Shown: piece after piece, positions 14,895-24,013 of the stretch
Numbering within the stretch: the stretch's first letter is position 1
How the letters are laid out: each line of letters opens with the position of its first letter
DNA from: Candidatus Saccharimonadota bacterium
Lineage (GTDB): Bacteria; Patescibacteriota; Saccharimonadia; Saccharimonadales; Saccharimonadaceae
Assembly: GCA_017404935.1 (NCBI GenBank)
Contig: JAFRBI010000007.1
Coordinates: forward strand, 55,454 to 119,453
DNA length: 64,000 bases
Direction: 5' to 3'
The notes under the pieces: generated by a model
What the model was told of the DNA's origin: nothing
Database searches by the model: none
What the model saw: only the letters and a program-made list of their open reading frames with translations
Made by a program: the position numbers and the translations under genes

Positions 14895-15769
14895 TGCCGA
14901 AAAAAGAAAATCCAGATAGCAAGCGTGCTCAAATTTCCAAAGCGCAGCAATATATGATTTTTGCAGTTTTGGGCGCTTCGGTTTTCCTTGGTGCAGCTAT
15001 CGCAGTGGTAATCAATTCTATCAACAAGATTTCTTTTAGCGCCAGTGTTATTGTAGCCCAAGATCAATCAATCACCAGTTTTTCAGATGCCATCAAAAAC
15101 ATCGGTATTTGTAGCAAGCCATCTGGCCAAGTTTATAGCGACGACGAACTCAAAAAATGTTCACCAAACAACGTCAACGTATCTGCCGTGCCAAATACTT
15201 TGCGTTCCAACATTCTTAACAACATTGCTTCAAACGAAGCTTTGGCAAGCGTTCCAAACGAAAATGATGCTGGTTGTATCAACCCTGCCACCGGCAAGAA
15301 CTACACTTACCAAGAACTAGAAGCAGCATATAGTAATGCCGAAAATGAAGAAGAAGTAGCTGCTGCAGTAGGACTTATCAAAACTTGTTCTTCGCTTCGC
15401 GTAATTCCAGATGCTCTTCCAGCCTTCAAAAACGAAGAAGCCCTTCTTGCTAGCGTAGATAAAATCTTCAACATTTCTGGTGCTACGCTTCAATCTCTTA
15501 GCCCAACCGACGAAACCGACGGCGCGCCATTTGGTAACAATCTTTACACCATTTCAGTTCACTTAGCTCTTGAAGGTGGCACAGACATAGTCCATCGCCT
15601 GCTTAATAATCTAGAACTTTCCATCCGCAATTTCAATGTTGACCGTGCCACTATCGATTGGAGTAGCAACGGTTCTATCGATCTCAAAGCCACTGCTTCG
15701 GCTTACTATATGACTCCGTCCACACTCGTAGTCACCGATAAATCAATTAGCGCAGGAGGTAGAAAATAA
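14888..15769 (+). CDS. PilO-like pilus assembly protein
   Basis: 293 residues, overlapping the PilN-like gene by 7 bp. It has a short basic N-terminus, one membrane helix (about residues 20-45, MIFAVLGASVFLGAAIAVV) and a predicted helical then alpha/beta outer part. This is the PilO plan, which pairs with PilN to align the pilus machine. Sequence identity to PilO is not obvious; position between the PilN-like gene and pilB is the main support. Cysteine pairs in the outer part (residues around 76, 88, 126 and 160) suggest disulfides. The next gene overlaps by one base. Confidence 0.7.
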   Translation: MVMPKKENPDSKRAQISKAQQYMIFAVLGASVFLGAAIAVVINSINKISFSASVIVAQDQSITSFSDAIKNIGICSKPSGQVYSDDELKKCSPNNVNVSAVPNTLRSNILNNIASNEALASVPNENDAGCINPATGKNYTYQELEAAYSNAENEEEVAAAVGLIKTCSSLRVIPDALPAFKNEEALLASVDKIFNISGATLQSLSPTDETDGAPFGNNLYTISVHLALEGGTDIVHRLLNNLELSIRNFNVDRATIDWSSNGSIDLKATASAYYMTPSTLVVTDKSISAGGRK

Positions 15770-16023
15770 TGAAAAAAGATCTTGCTACTGCTGTTATTAC
15801 TGCCATCATAGGTGTAATTTTGGCATATTTTGTCGTTGGCGGAGTTTTTCTAAAAGACCCAGCTCCTGTCGTAATTAAAACTCTTTCCACTGCAGTGGAC
15901 AATACTGTATCAGAACCAAACCCAGAGATTTTCAATTACCGTGCAGTTAATCCTACTGTGGAAGTCTATATCGACTGTACTAACTATGATATTAACGGTA
16001 GCTGTTTAGATGGAGGGAACTAA
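15769..16023 (+). CDS. Small membrane-anchored protein of the pilus operon
   Basis: An 84-residue protein with an N-terminal membrane helix (ATAVITAIIGVILAYFVVGG, residues 6-25) and a short outer domain ending DCTNYDINGSCLDGGN with two cysteines. No family recognised. It overlaps both the PilO-like gene and pilB by single bases, so it is made together with the pilus machine. It occupies the place where pilP sits in proteobacterial pilMNOP loci, but without an outer membrane PilQ here a PilP role is doubtful. It may be a CPR-specific subunit of the PilNO complex. Confidence 0.6.
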   Translation: MKKDLATAVITAIIGVILAYFVVGGVFLKDPAPVVIKTLSTAVDNTVSEPNPEIFNYRAVNPTVEVYIDCTNYDINGSCLDGGN

Positions 16024-17783
16024 TGGCCGTTTTAACCAAGGAAGCCGAAACTAGAATTCTAGACCTACTTCTTGCCGAAGGTCTAGTTGATCCTACCTTG
16101 GCTAATAATGCTAGAAATTCTACCGATGGTGGCCCAATTCTAGATAAATTGATTGAAGAACACGCTATCACTGGCGACATGGTTTCTCATGCTACCGCGC
16201 TCATTATCGGCGTGCCATATGTAGAGCTCAAAAACATTATGATCGACCAAGATATTTTGGTCAAAATTCCATACGAAACCCAAGCCCGTTTTATGGTGAT
16301 TCCACTTGGCGAAAAAGATGGAATGTTAAATATCGCAATGGCCGATGTGACTAACGTTCAGGCCACAGACTACATTTCTAATCTTATCAATCAACCAGTT
16401 CGCGTGTGGATGTCATCTGAACGTGGCATCAAGGAAATGCTCGAGAAAAACCATGGTGATTTTACTACCGTTAAAGAAGCTGTCAAAGATACCAATGAAG
16501 AAATTGCCGAAAAAGCTGTTGTTGCAGACGTTAAAACAATTGTTCAAGACTCGCCAATTTCAAAAGCTCTAACTACAATTTTGAGCTATGCAGTAAAAAC
16601 CAAATCTTCTGATATTCACATCGAACCTTTGGAAGATTCATTAATTATTCGTTGTCGTATCGATGGTGTTTTAAGAAAAATTATGGACCTTCCAAAAGTT
16701 GTTGCACCAGCTCTCGTGTCCCGTATAAAAATTTTAGCCAACCTCAAAATCGACGAACATCGTATTCCGCAAGACGGTCAATTTACAGTTTTGGTAGAAG
16801 ATAAAGAAGTAGATCTTCGTATCGCCACATCGCCAGTTACTTGGGGTGAGCAGGTGGTGATTCGTCTTTTGGATAAAAAAGGTGTATCCATGGATATTCA
16901 CAAAATGGGTATGGCCGGCCACGCTCTAAGAGATGTTCTCGAAGGCATCAAAAAACCGAATGGTATGATTCTAACTTCTGGTCCTACTGGTTCTGGTAAA
17001 TCTACTACTCTCTATGCTTTAATTCAGGAAATTAAATCTGAGGAAATTAACATTGTCACTTTGGAAGACCCAGTTGAGTACAAAATGGATGGCATTAACC
17101 AAATTCAGGTTAATGTGGACGCCGGGCTTACCTTTGCATCGGGTTTAAGAAGTATTCTTCGTCAGGACCCTGACGTAGTAATGGTAGGTGAGATTCGTGA
17201 CTCCGAAACTGCCCAGCTTGCAGTGCAGGCAGCTCTTACCGGCCACCTAGTGTTTTCTACGCTTCACACCAACTCGGCTGCCGGTATTTTGCCACGTCTT
17301 CTTGATATGGGTATCGAACCATTCCTTCTTGCATCTACTTTGAACGTGGTGATTGGGCAGCGGCTTGTTCGTCGTGTCACTGAAAAACGCGATCTTTATA
17401 AATCTTCCGATATCGAAACCGAAAGCATCAACTCCATTGTTGGTGATTTGTTGCCAAAAACCAGTGGGGAAGTAGATTCTGTTAGCGAAGATTTAGGCTA
17501 CCCAGGTTTGCCGGTCAAAAATGATGACCATTATATGTTAGCCAAAGGCCGCGACACCAAAGAAACCCCAGGTGGTTATACTGGCCGTGCTGGTCTTTAT
17601 GAAACTATCGTAGTAGATGAAGATATTCAAAAGATGATTGTAAATCACTCCACTGCTGCTGAAATTATGCGCCTTGCCAAAGACAAAGGCACTATTACGA
17701 TGCGCCAAGATGGTATTTTGAAGGTTCTAGCTGGCATCACATCAATTGAGGAGGTCAACCGTGTGGCATCAGATATTTCGTAA
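16023..17783 (+). CDS. pilB: PilB, type IV pilus extension ATPase
   Basis: GspE/PilB hexameric ATPase that drives pilus polymerisation from the cytoplasmic side. The 586-residue protein has an N-terminal MshEN-type domain (about 1-150) and then the ATPase core: SSDIHIEP, Walker A GPTGSGKST (about residues 320-328), the Asp box IVTLEDPVEY, Walker B RQDPDVVMVGEIRD and the His box LVFSTLHTNSA. The tetracysteine zinc motif found in many PilB proteins between the Walker B region and the C-terminus is absent; that part (about 460-520) has no cysteine. Follows the 84-aa gene with a one-base overlap. Confidence 0.95.
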   Translation: MAVLTKEAETRILDLLLAEGLVDPTLANNARNSTDGGPILDKLIEEHAITGDMVSHATALIIGVPYVELKNIMIDQDILVKIPYETQARFMVIPLGEKDGMLNIAMADVTNVQATDYISNLINQPVRVWMSSERGIKEMLEKNHGDFTTVKEAVKDTNEEIAEKAVVADVKTIVQDSPISKALTTILSYAVKTKSSDIHIEPLEDSLIIRCRIDGVLRKIMDLPKVVAPALVSRIKILANLKIDEHRIPQDGQFTVLVEDKEVDLRIATSPVTWGEQVVIRLLDKKGVSMDIHKMGMAGHALRDVLEGIKKPNGMILTSGPTGSGKSTTLYALIQEIKSEEINIVTLEDPVEYKMDGINQIQVNVDAGLTFASGLRSILRQDPDVVMVGEIRDSETAQLAVQAALTGHLVFSTLHTNSAAGILPRLLDMGIEPFLLASTLNVVIGQRLVRRVTEKRDLYKSSDIETESINSIVGDLLPKTSGEVDSVSEDLGYPGLPVKNDDHYMLAKGRDTKETPGGYTGRAGLYETIVVDEDIQKMIVNHSTAAEIMRLAKDKGTITMRQDGILKVLAGITSIEEVNRVASDIS

Positions 17784-17812
17784 TAAAATAAAGGTTATGG
17801 TAAAATAAAGTT

Positions 17813-18895
17813 ATGCAAAATAATGGGCAAAGCAACAATTTAAGAATCGAACTTCTCCTAGAAGAATGTATTCGTCGTAATGCATCAGATTTACATCTTC
17901 AATATGGAATGGCTCCAATTCTTAGGATTGATGGTTCTTTGGTGCCAATTGCTGGGCTTCCACCACTTAATTCTGCAATGCTTCAAGAAGTGATTTTTGC
18001 AACTTTAGATGAAGAACAAAGAAAAATTTACTTAAAAGACAAAGAATTTGACTATTCATTCGCCTTTGGCGATGTAGCACGTTTTCGCGTCAATGCTTTT
18101 CACGAACGTGGTAAAATGGCAGCGTCGTTTCGCTTAATTCCAAACCAAATTCGCCCAATTAACGAACTCGGTATGCCAAATATTGTCAGCACTTTTGCTG
18201 ATTTTCCAAGAGGTTTAGTTTTGGTTACCGGCCCTACCGGTTCTGGTAAATCTACCACTCTCGCTGCTTTAATCGACAAAATTAATCAAGAAAAAGCTGT
18301 TCACATTATTACTATTGAAGACCCAATTGAGTTTACCCACACTTCCAAGCGTGCAGTAATCGTGCAAAGGGAAGTGCATTACGATACATTTAGCTTTTCG
18401 GCAGCACTGCGTTCGGTGCTTCGTGAAGATCCAGATGTAGTGCTAATTGGTGAGATGCGTGATCTTGAAACCATTCAGGCGGCGATTACTATTGCAGAGA
18501 CCGGCCACCTCGTTTTTGCCACTCTCCACACTAATTCGGCTGCCCAATCGGTGGATCGTATGATCGACGTTTTCCCAGCCCACCAGCAACCGCAAATCCG
18601 TTCACAGCTTTCTAATATGCTACAAGCCATTTTGGCCCAAAGACTCGTTCCTGCTATCGGCGGTGGCCGGGTGCCAGCTGCCGAAATTATGGTAGCAAAC
18701 TCTGCCGTGCGTTCGCTTATTCGTGAGGGGAAAACTTATCAACTAGACAACGTTATTCAAACCGGCGCTGGCCAAGGTATGCAGACGATGGATCATGATC
18801 TCGCAAGGTTAGTCCAAGCTGGCATTATTTCCTATGAATCTGCCTGCGACTATGCCATTGATATTAACGAACTTAACCGGTACACGAGGGGCTAG
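17813..18895 (+). CDS. pilT: PilT, pilus retraction ATPase
   Basis: 360-residue retraction ATPase that depolymerises the pilus, needed for twitching and DNA uptake. It shows the PilT-typical start (ASDLHLQYGMAPILRIDG), Walker A GPTGSGKST (about residue 140), IITIEDPIEFTH, Walker B REDPDVVLIGEMRD, the AGILVFATLHTNSA-like His box and the family's IPAAEIM-like segment VPAAEIMVANSAVR. TAAAAT at 17801-17806 is 6 nt before the ATG, so it also has its own, probably leaderless, promoter. It lies between pilB and pilC. Confidence 0.95.
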   Translation: MQNNGQSNNLRIELLLEECIRRNASDLHLQYGMAPILRIDGSLVPIAGLPPLNSAMLQEVIFATLDEEQRKIYLKDKEFDYSFAFGDVARFRVNAFHERGKMAASFRLIPNQIRPINELGMPNIVSTFADFPRGLVLVTGPTGSGKSTTLAALIDKINQEKAVHIITIEDPIEFTHTSKRAVIVQREVHYDTFSFSAALRSVLREDPDVVLIGEMRDLETIQAAITIAETGHLVFATLHTNSAAQSVDRMIDVFPAHQQPQIRSQLSNMLQAILAQRLVPAIGGGRVPAAEIMVANSAVRSLIREGKTYQLDNVIQTGAGQGMQTMDHDLARLVQAGIISYESACDYAIDINELNRYTRG

Positions 18896-20107
18896 ATGAA
18901 ACGTTATAACTATCGCGCCAGAGAAAAAGCTACCGGAAAACAAGTCAAAGGTAGTATTCAGGCTGATAGCGAACGTCTTGCCGGCCGTCTTTTAGTCCAG
19001 CAAGATTTAATTCCAGATTCCATCGTAGAAGAGGGAACAACCAACCCGTTTACTAAGTTCAACAACCGTATCACCACCAAAGACCACATTATGTTTACTC
19101 GTCAGCTCGCCACACTTATTGGCGCTGGGCTTCCACTTTCAGCTTCGCTCAGAACCGTTACCGAGCAAACCGAAAACAAAGGTATGAAAGCCGTTGGCGA
19201 AGAAATTCTCGCTGCTACCGAATCTGGTAAAAGCCTCTACGAAGCTTTCTCGGCTCACCCAAATGTTTTCAATGGCGTTTATCTCGCGCTCATTCAGGCC
19301 GGTGAAAAATCAGGTACCCTTGATATCGCGCTTAAACGTCTTGCCGACCAAGAGGAAAAAGATGCTGCGATGCTTGGTAAAATCCGTGGCGCTCTCGTTT
19401 ACCCAGCCATTATTCTCGTAGTGATTATCGCCGTGCTTCTCTTTATGATGTTCGCAGTGGTTCCGCAGGTGCGCGACCTTTACGAAGATATGGGCGAGGA
19501 GCTTCCAGGCCTTACACAAGGTTTGGTCAATCTTACTGATTTCGTAGTCAACTTCTGGTGGCTACTTCTACTTGTTCTGGTCGGCGGCATCGCCGGCGCA
19601 GTACTTTTTGTCAAACGTACTCCTATGGGTAAAAAAGTCGCCGATACTTTCAAAATTCATGTACCAATCTTCGGTGGGCTTTTTAGGAAACTCTATGTTT
19701 CACGTTTTGCTCGCACTGCCGAAATGCTTTTATCAAGTGGTGTACCAATGGTAGATTCCGTCAAGATCGCAATCGATTCTGTTTCAAACTCAGTTGTAGA
19801 AGCCGAATACAGTAAAGCCATCGAGCTTATCAAAGGCGGCAAAAGCCTCTCTGAATCTTTGGCAGACAGGGAATATATGCTTCCACTTGTTCCACAAATG
19901 ACCGGCATTGGTGAAGAATCTGGTAAAATTGACGAAATGCTCGGTAAAGCCGCCAAAGTTTATGAGGACGAACTTTACGAACAGATCGAAAACATCTCCA
20001 CCATGATTGAGCCAATCTTGATGGTAGTGATGGCAGGTCTTATCGGCGTAGTGGTAGGCGGTACGCTGCTCCCAATTTACTCACTCGTGAACTCCGTCGG
20101 CACATAA
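18896..20107 (+). CDS. pilC: PilC, inner-membrane platform protein
   Basis: 403-residue GspF/PilC protein, the membrane platform on which pilins are assembled. It has two repeated cytoplasmic domains (RQLATLIGAGLPL near residue 70 and RTAEMLLSSGVPM near 280), each followed by membrane helices: around 168-190, 220-240 and 375-398. The conserved GEKSGTLD and GEESGKIDEML motifs are present. It begins one base after the pilT stop, so it is cotranslated with it. Last machine gene before the pilin genes. Confidence 0.95.
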   Translation: MKRYNYRAREKATGKQVKGSIQADSERLAGRLLVQQDLIPDSIVEEGTTNPFTKFNNRITTKDHIMFTRQLATLIGAGLPLSASLRTVTEQTENKGMKAVGEEILAATESGKSLYEAFSAHPNVFNGVYLALIQAGEKSGTLDIALKRLADQEEKDAAMLGKIRGALVYPAIILVVIIAVLLFMMFAVVPQVRDLYEDMGEELPGLTQGLVNLTDFVVNFWWLLLLVLVGGIAGAVLFVKRTPMGKKVADTFKIHVPIFGGLFRKLYVSRFARTAEMLLSSGVPMVDSVKIAIDSVSNSVVEAEYSKAIELIKGGKSLSESLADREYMLPLVPQMTGIGEESGKIDEMLGKAAKVYEDELYEQIENISTMIEPILMVVMAGLIGVVVGGTLLPIYSLVNSVGT

Positions 20108-20109
20108 CA

Positions 20110-20138
20110 TTGAAAAAAATACTTAAAAAGGTTATACT
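20110..20138 (+). promoter_or_regulatory. Promoter of the first prepilin gene
   Basis: TTGAAA (20110-20115), 17 bp, TATACT (20133-20138), then exactly 6 nt to the ATG at 20145. Full -35/-10 boxes and a leaderless geometry. Confidence 0.75.
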
Positions 20139-20144
20139 TATATT

Positions 20145-20729
20145 ATGAATACCAAAAAAGGTTTTACTTTTATCGAAGTCGTTTTAGTTTTGGGTATTGC
20201 TGGGCTAATTTTTATGATGGCATTCATCGCTTTGCCTTCTCTTTGGGCTTCGCAGCGTGATGCCGATAGAAAAGCCAGCGTAATGGAATTCATCTCTGAT
20301 CTTAAAACTTTTCAGACCAACAACAGCCGTGGCTCTTTGCCAACTTTAAATGGCAATGGCCCAGAAAAATTCACTTGGAGTGCTGCCAGAGCATCTACTT
20401 CTAGTGACCTCAGCTGGCAAAACTTTGTTAGAGATTATGTTAACGCTGATTTTGCCGATGCATCAGGCGTTGAGTACAATTTTTATATCGCAAATTGTTT
20501 ATCTAGCTCTGGTAGTGGGCTAAATATTGGCGAAACTTGCGCTTATCAGTCTGATTTTGGCAACGTCAACAGCGTAGAGAATATCAATGGTGGCGACGTA
20601 GACTACACCATTTATGTGGTTACCAATGCTACTTGCGATGGCGACCACGCCGTCAAGACTAATAGCAATCGTTCTGTTGCAGCTGTCCAAGTTCTGGAAC
20701 GTGGTGGCCGCTACTGCTACAATACCTAA
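20145..20729 (+). CDS. Type IV prepilin 1
   Basis: 194-residue pilin with the class III signal: basic leader NTKKG, cleavage after Gly, then FTFIEVVLVLGIAGLIFMM with the conserved Glu at +5. The hydrophobic helix is followed by a globular domain with cysteines (NCLSSSG, ETCAYQ, NATCDG, GRYCYN) that could form two disulfides. The start is fixed by the leader peptide and by the promoter 6 nt upstream. Substrate of the peptidase encoded at 21454. One of two adjacent prepilins with the same N-terminus but different head domains; either could be the major subunit. Confidence 0.93.
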   Translation: MNTKKGFTFIEVVLVLGIAGLIFMMAFIALPSLWASQRDADRKASVMEFISDLKTFQTNNSRGSLPTLNGNGPEKFTWSAARASTSSDLSWQNFVRDYVNADFADASGVEYNFYIANCLSSSGSGLNIGETCAYQSDFGNVNSVENINGGDVDYTIYVVTNATCDGDHAVKTNSNRSVAAVQVLERGGRYCYNT

Positions 20730-20799
20730 AATGCTATTGTTTTTTTTGATAAACTTTGTTATTATAAAATAAAGATATTAGCGAAAGGATTATATCATT

Positions 20800-21378
20800 A
20801 TGGTCAAAAAAAGTAATATCAATTCTAAAAAAGGCTTTACCATCATCGAGGTCGTGCTTGTGCTTGCAATCGCCGGTCTTATCTTCTTGATGGTATTTAT
20901 CGCACTTCCAGCCCTCCAGCGTTCTCAAAGGAACACTCAGCGCCGTGATGATTACTCTATGCTTGTAACCGCTGTGAACTCCTACATGGCATCTAACAAT
21001 GGTAAACTCGGCAACTTAATCAAAAGCAACCAACCAACCAGACTTAAAAACTCTCGCTGGGTAAACAGCACCGGTGAAGATCCAAACGGTAACCCATACG
21101 AAGTTACTGCTACTACTTTCCAACTTTGGGATAGCGCTGGTTCCAAAGCCCCTTCCGATTCTATCGCTGAAGACAGTAGCAACTCCACCCGTTCCGATGG
21201 CACTACTTCATCCACCGGTTCTCAGGTGTTCGTAGTAATCAAGGCTAACTGTTCTGGCGTAGATGCCAACGGTGACCCTCAACCAGCATCAGATACTGCA
21301 GCACGTGCATTCGCAGTCTACGGTTATCTAGAAGGCGGCTCAGTCTTCTGCCAAGACTCTGGTTCCAACGGTAGCTAA
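20800..21378 (+). CDS. Type IV prepilin 2
   Basis: 192-residue pilin with leader VKKSNINSKKG and mature start FTIIEVVLVLAIAGLIFLM, with Glu at +5. The head domain is rich in Ser, Asn and Asp, with a disulfide candidate (NCSGVD and VFCQDSG). GCGAAAGGATT precedes the start, and a strong terminator follows at 21394-21421. The shared helix with prepilin 1 (nearly identical residues) shows a duplication with divergent heads, as for major and minor pilins. Confidence 0.93.
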   Translation: MVKKSNINSKKGFTIIEVVLVLAIAGLIFLMVFIALPALQRSQRNTQRRDDYSMLVTAVNSYMASNNGKLGNLIKSNQPTRLKNSRWVNSTGEDPNGNPYEVTATTFQLWDSAGSKAPSDSIAEDSSNSTRSDGTTSSTGSQVFVVIKANCSGVDANGDPQPASDTAARAFAVYGYLEGGSVFCQDSGSNGS

Positions 21379-21393
21379 TTATCTAAATCTTAT

Positions 21394-21421
21394 AAAATCA
21401 CCCCTTCGGGGGTGATTTTTT
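21394..21421 (+). terminator. Intrinsic terminator after prepilin 2
   Basis: AAAATCACCCC, TTCG tetraloop, GGGGTGATTTTTT. Perfect stem with T run. Confidence 0.92.
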
Positions 21422-21453
21422 CTACTATATATTATATATGGTAAAATAAGTAT

Positions 21454-22302
21454 ATGCAGATAGCGTTCTTAATCTTTATGTTCATCCTCGGCGCTGCCTT
21501 CGGCTCCTTCTTCTGCTGCCAAGCCCGACGTGGGGAAGTTCGGTGCTCTTTTGAGGGGCATCCGCAGTCGCTACGAGGACGCAGCGAGGAGCCCCGTAAA
21601 GACGGGCGCGACGAGCGTCCCGAAAAAGAGCACGAACTTTCCAACCGCTCCATTTGCCTCCATTGTAAGAAGAAGCTCAAATGGTACGACAATATCCCAA
21701 TTATCTCGTGGTTAGTCCTAAGAGGTAAGTGTAGATTTTGTCACAAAAAAATCGGCTATGCCGAAATTATTTCTGAACTCTCAAGTGCCATTACACTAAC
21801 AATGCTTGGCACCACCATCAACGCAGAAACAGCAAATGCAGAAACTTGGCTTCAATTTGTTTTGATCACAATTTTTACCCTCTCACTTTTATTTTTGGCT
21901 ATTTACGATGGCATCAGTGGGAAATTACCAACCATAGCATTAATCGCATCTGTTGTTTTAGGCGTCATTGCCATCATCCCATCATTCATCACTAATTTTT
22001 CACCAATGCCATTCATCTCGGCGGCATTATTTGGCGGCATTTACCTTATACTTTATCTCATTTCCAAAGGCAAATGGGTGGGCGATGGCGACTGGATTTT
22101 GGCAGGAGCTATTGGCCTAGTACTCGGCCACCCTTGGCTCGCTCTTATGGCTCTTTTTATCGCCAATTTCTCCGCCTGCCTAATTATGTATCCACTAGTC
22201 AAAAAAAGCAAAAACCACCAAATTTACTTTGGCCCATTCCTAGTCTTGGCATTCGTCATTACTTACACATTTCGTGATATAATATTATTATGCATAAGCT
22301 AA
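21454..22302 (+). CDS. pilD: Prepilin peptidase with inserted palindromic element
   Basis: Membrane aspartyl protease that cleaves prepilin leaders. The 282-residue protein starts with the GAAFGSFFCC motif, has the two zinc-type CxxC pairs (CLHCKK and CRFCHKK, about residues 70-95), and WYDNIPIISW between them. The two catalytic aspartates lie in IYDGISGKLP and GDGDWILAGAIG. About six to eight membrane helices are predicted. Between the first helix and the first CxxC, residues 27-63 (GEVRCSFEG to HELSNR) are contributed by the element at 21533-21642. TAAAAT at 21442-21447 is 6 nt before the ATG. The next gene overlaps by 13 bp. Confidence 0.92.
   Translation: MQIAFLIFMFILGAAFGSFFCCQARRGEVRCSFEGHPQSLRGRSEEPRKDGRDERPEKEHELSNRSICLHCKKKLKWYDNIPIISWLVLRGKCRFCHKKIGYAEIISELSSAITLTMLGTTINAETANAETWLQFVLITIFTLSLLFLAIYDGISGKLPTIALIASVVLGVIAIIPSFITNFSPMPFISAALFGGIYLILYLISKGKWVGDGDWILAGAIGLVLGHPWLALMALFIANFSACLIMYPLVKKSKNHQIYFGPFLVLAFVITYTFRDIILLCIS
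21533..21642. repeat. Palindromic element inside pilD
   Basis: Arms GGGAAGTTCGGTGCTCTTTT (from 21533) and AAAAAGAGCACGAACTTTCC (to 21642) pair with two small gaps. The GC-rich core (GCAGTCGCTACGAGGACGCA) forms inner hairpins. The frame of the peptidase is kept, although 110 bp is not a multiple of three, so the exact insertion borders differ slightly from the arms. Confidence 0.8.
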
Positions 22303-23054
22303 AAGGCGATACATTAATAGAAGTAGCCCTTGCCATCGGGATTTTTTCGTTGGTCGCCATTACTGTGGTATCAGTTGTTTCTGCTAGCCTTACCGGTGCG
22401 CAATCTGCTCTAGAAACCACCGTCACTAGGGAAGAGCTAGATGCCCAAGCCGAAGCTCTAAGGTTTATTCACGATTCTTACGTTTCGGGTTCGCAGTCTA
22501 AAAAAGTCACCGAAAATATCTACGGCAAACTTTGGACTGCCATTACTGCTCGTGCTGTTCCCGAAGATTCCACCACTGCCGTTTTAGATTACAATCCACA
22601 GACTTGTTCTAGCCTATACAACGGCAACGGTATTTTAAATACCACTAACACCGGTCCAAACCCGTTTATCATCAATACGCGCGAACTTTCTACTGCTGAT
22701 CCAGATAAAATTATTGTCGCTAATAAAGCTTCCGATACCAAGGGTGTTTTTTACGAAGCCATCACCTATCCTCGCATCATTTACGGCGATATCATCGGCT
22801 CTGGTAGCGATGGCGAAGATCTTTATAGCCAAGTTAGCAGCGAATATAAAGAAATCAAGCGTATCGAAGGCATTTTCATCACCGTAGTTAGTGGTAAAAG
22901 CGATATTGTTAAAGACGGTGGCGCTACCATAAATAACGAAACTGCCTACTACGATTTTTATATTCGTTCTTGTTGGATGCCCCCAAACACCGATCGCGCC
23001 TCCACCATTTCAACCGTAGTTAGATTATACGACCCAGCCGTAATTGTCTATTAA
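22290..23054 (+). CDS. Type IV pilin-like (minor pilin) protein
   Basis: 254 residues beginning HKLKGDTLIEVALAIGIFSLV, a class III leader with cleavage after Gly and a Thr-Leu-Ile-Glu start; the hydrophobic helix runs to about residue 33. The large outer domain has two cysteines (TCSSLYNG, SCWMPPN). It resembles minor pilins that prime the pilus. TATAAT at 22278-22283 lies exactly 6 nt before its ATG, inside the end of pilD. The stop abuts the end of the convergent recombinase gene. Confidence 0.85.
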   Translation: MHKLKGDTLIEVALAIGIFSLVAITVVSVVSASLTGAQSALETTVTREELDAQAEALRFIHDSYVSGSQSKKVTENIYGKLWTAITARAVPEDSTTAVLDYNPQTCSSLYNGNGILNTTNTGPNPFIINTRELSTADPDKIIVANKASDTKGVFYEAITYPRIIYGDIIGSGSDGEDLYSQVSSEYKEIKRIEGIFITVVSGKSDIVKDGGATINNETAYYDFYIRSCWMPPNTDRASTISTVVRLYDPAVIVY

Positions 23055-23993
23055 TTATTTAGTGTCCGAATGAAACTTTTTATGCACTTCTTTTAGGTGT
23101 GCATCAGTCACGTGCGTATAAATCTGAGTGGTAGAAATATCTGCGTGTCCCAGAAGCGACTGGACCGAACGAATATCTGCACCGTTCATCAAAAGGTCTG
23201 TCGCAAAAGAATGCCTCAGAGTATGTGGCGACACGTGTTTAGTAATACCAGCCATTCTAGCGTATTTTTCTACGATTCTTTCTACCGAACGCACCGTCAT
23301 CCTCCGATAATCACCCGAAGTATCTACTGCCTGAAGATTCCTAGAATTATTCAAAAATAGCGCTGGCAAAGAGTCTGTTCTAGCGTCCAAATAATCGGCT
23401 AGCCTCTCTGCACACGCATCAGAAATAAAAATCGGTCGGTCTTTTGAGCCTTTACCTCTTACCATAAATTCTTTTTTGGCAAGATTAATTGAATCACGGT
23501 TAAGAGAAACTAGCTCAGAAACCCGCAAACCCCCGGAATAGAGAAGCTCAATAATTGCTCTGTCACGAAGTCCAGATTCTGTAGAAAGGTCAATCTGGTC
23601 TAGCATTTCTTCTACTTCATCGTAGTGCAAAAACGTCACCTGTTTTCGCACTACTTTAGGAAGTTCCACTAGGGAAGGATCAAGCGATTTAATATCGCGC
23701 TTCGTGAGATATTTCAAAAAACCACGAAGAGCAATCAAATGATAAGCCTGAGTAATTGCTTTTAAATCGTCGCTACCATTATCAGACCCATACCGATTTA
23801 ATTTCAAACGGTATTTTCTAAGAAGCTCTTTATCAATATCAGAGGCTTTTAGCTCGTCTTTTCCAGTAATTTCTAGCGCAATGTCCAAAAACCGTTCCAA
23901 ATACAACCGATAATTTTCAATCGTCTTAGTAGATCGCCCCCGTTCAATCTCTAGATGCTCAAGAAAATCTTCAATTAAATCAGAGACATACAT
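23055..23993 (-). CDS. XerC/XerD-type tyrosine recombinase
   Basis: 312-residue recombinase with an N-terminal SAM-like DNA-binding domain (DFLEHLEIERGRSTKTIENY) and a catalytic domain with the full active set: Arg in SGGLRVSEL, Lys in RGKGSKDR, HTLRH, then His in LLGHADISTT and the Tyr nucleophile in IYTHV. Length and N-terminus fit chromosome-dimer resolution (Xer) rather than phage integrases. Only one Xer-type gene is in the window, so it may act alone as in some CPR bacteria. TATAAT (24000-24005 on the minus strand) is 6 nt before the ATG: leaderless. Confidence 0.92.
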   Translation of the reverse strand: MYVSDLIEDFLEHLEIERGRSTKTIENYRLYLERFLDIALEITGKDELKASDIDKELLRKYRLKLNRYGSDNGSDDLKAITQAYHLIALRGFLKYLTKRDIKSLDPSLVELPKVVRKQVTFLHYDEVEEMLDQIDLSTESGLRDRAIIELLYSGGLRVSELVSLNRDSINLAKKEFMVRGKGSKDRPIFISDACAERLADYLDARTDSLPALFLNNSRNLQAVDTSGDYRRMTVRSVERIVEKYARMAGITKHVSPHTLRHSFATDLLMNGADIRSVQSLLGHADISTTQIYTHVTDAHLKEVHKKFHSDTK

Positions 23994-24013
23994 AGTTTAA
24001 TTATAACACGAAG

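Noticed and set aside
23055..23993. Phage or island integrase
   Set aside because: Length and motifs fit XerC/D, and no phage genes or attachment sites are nearby.
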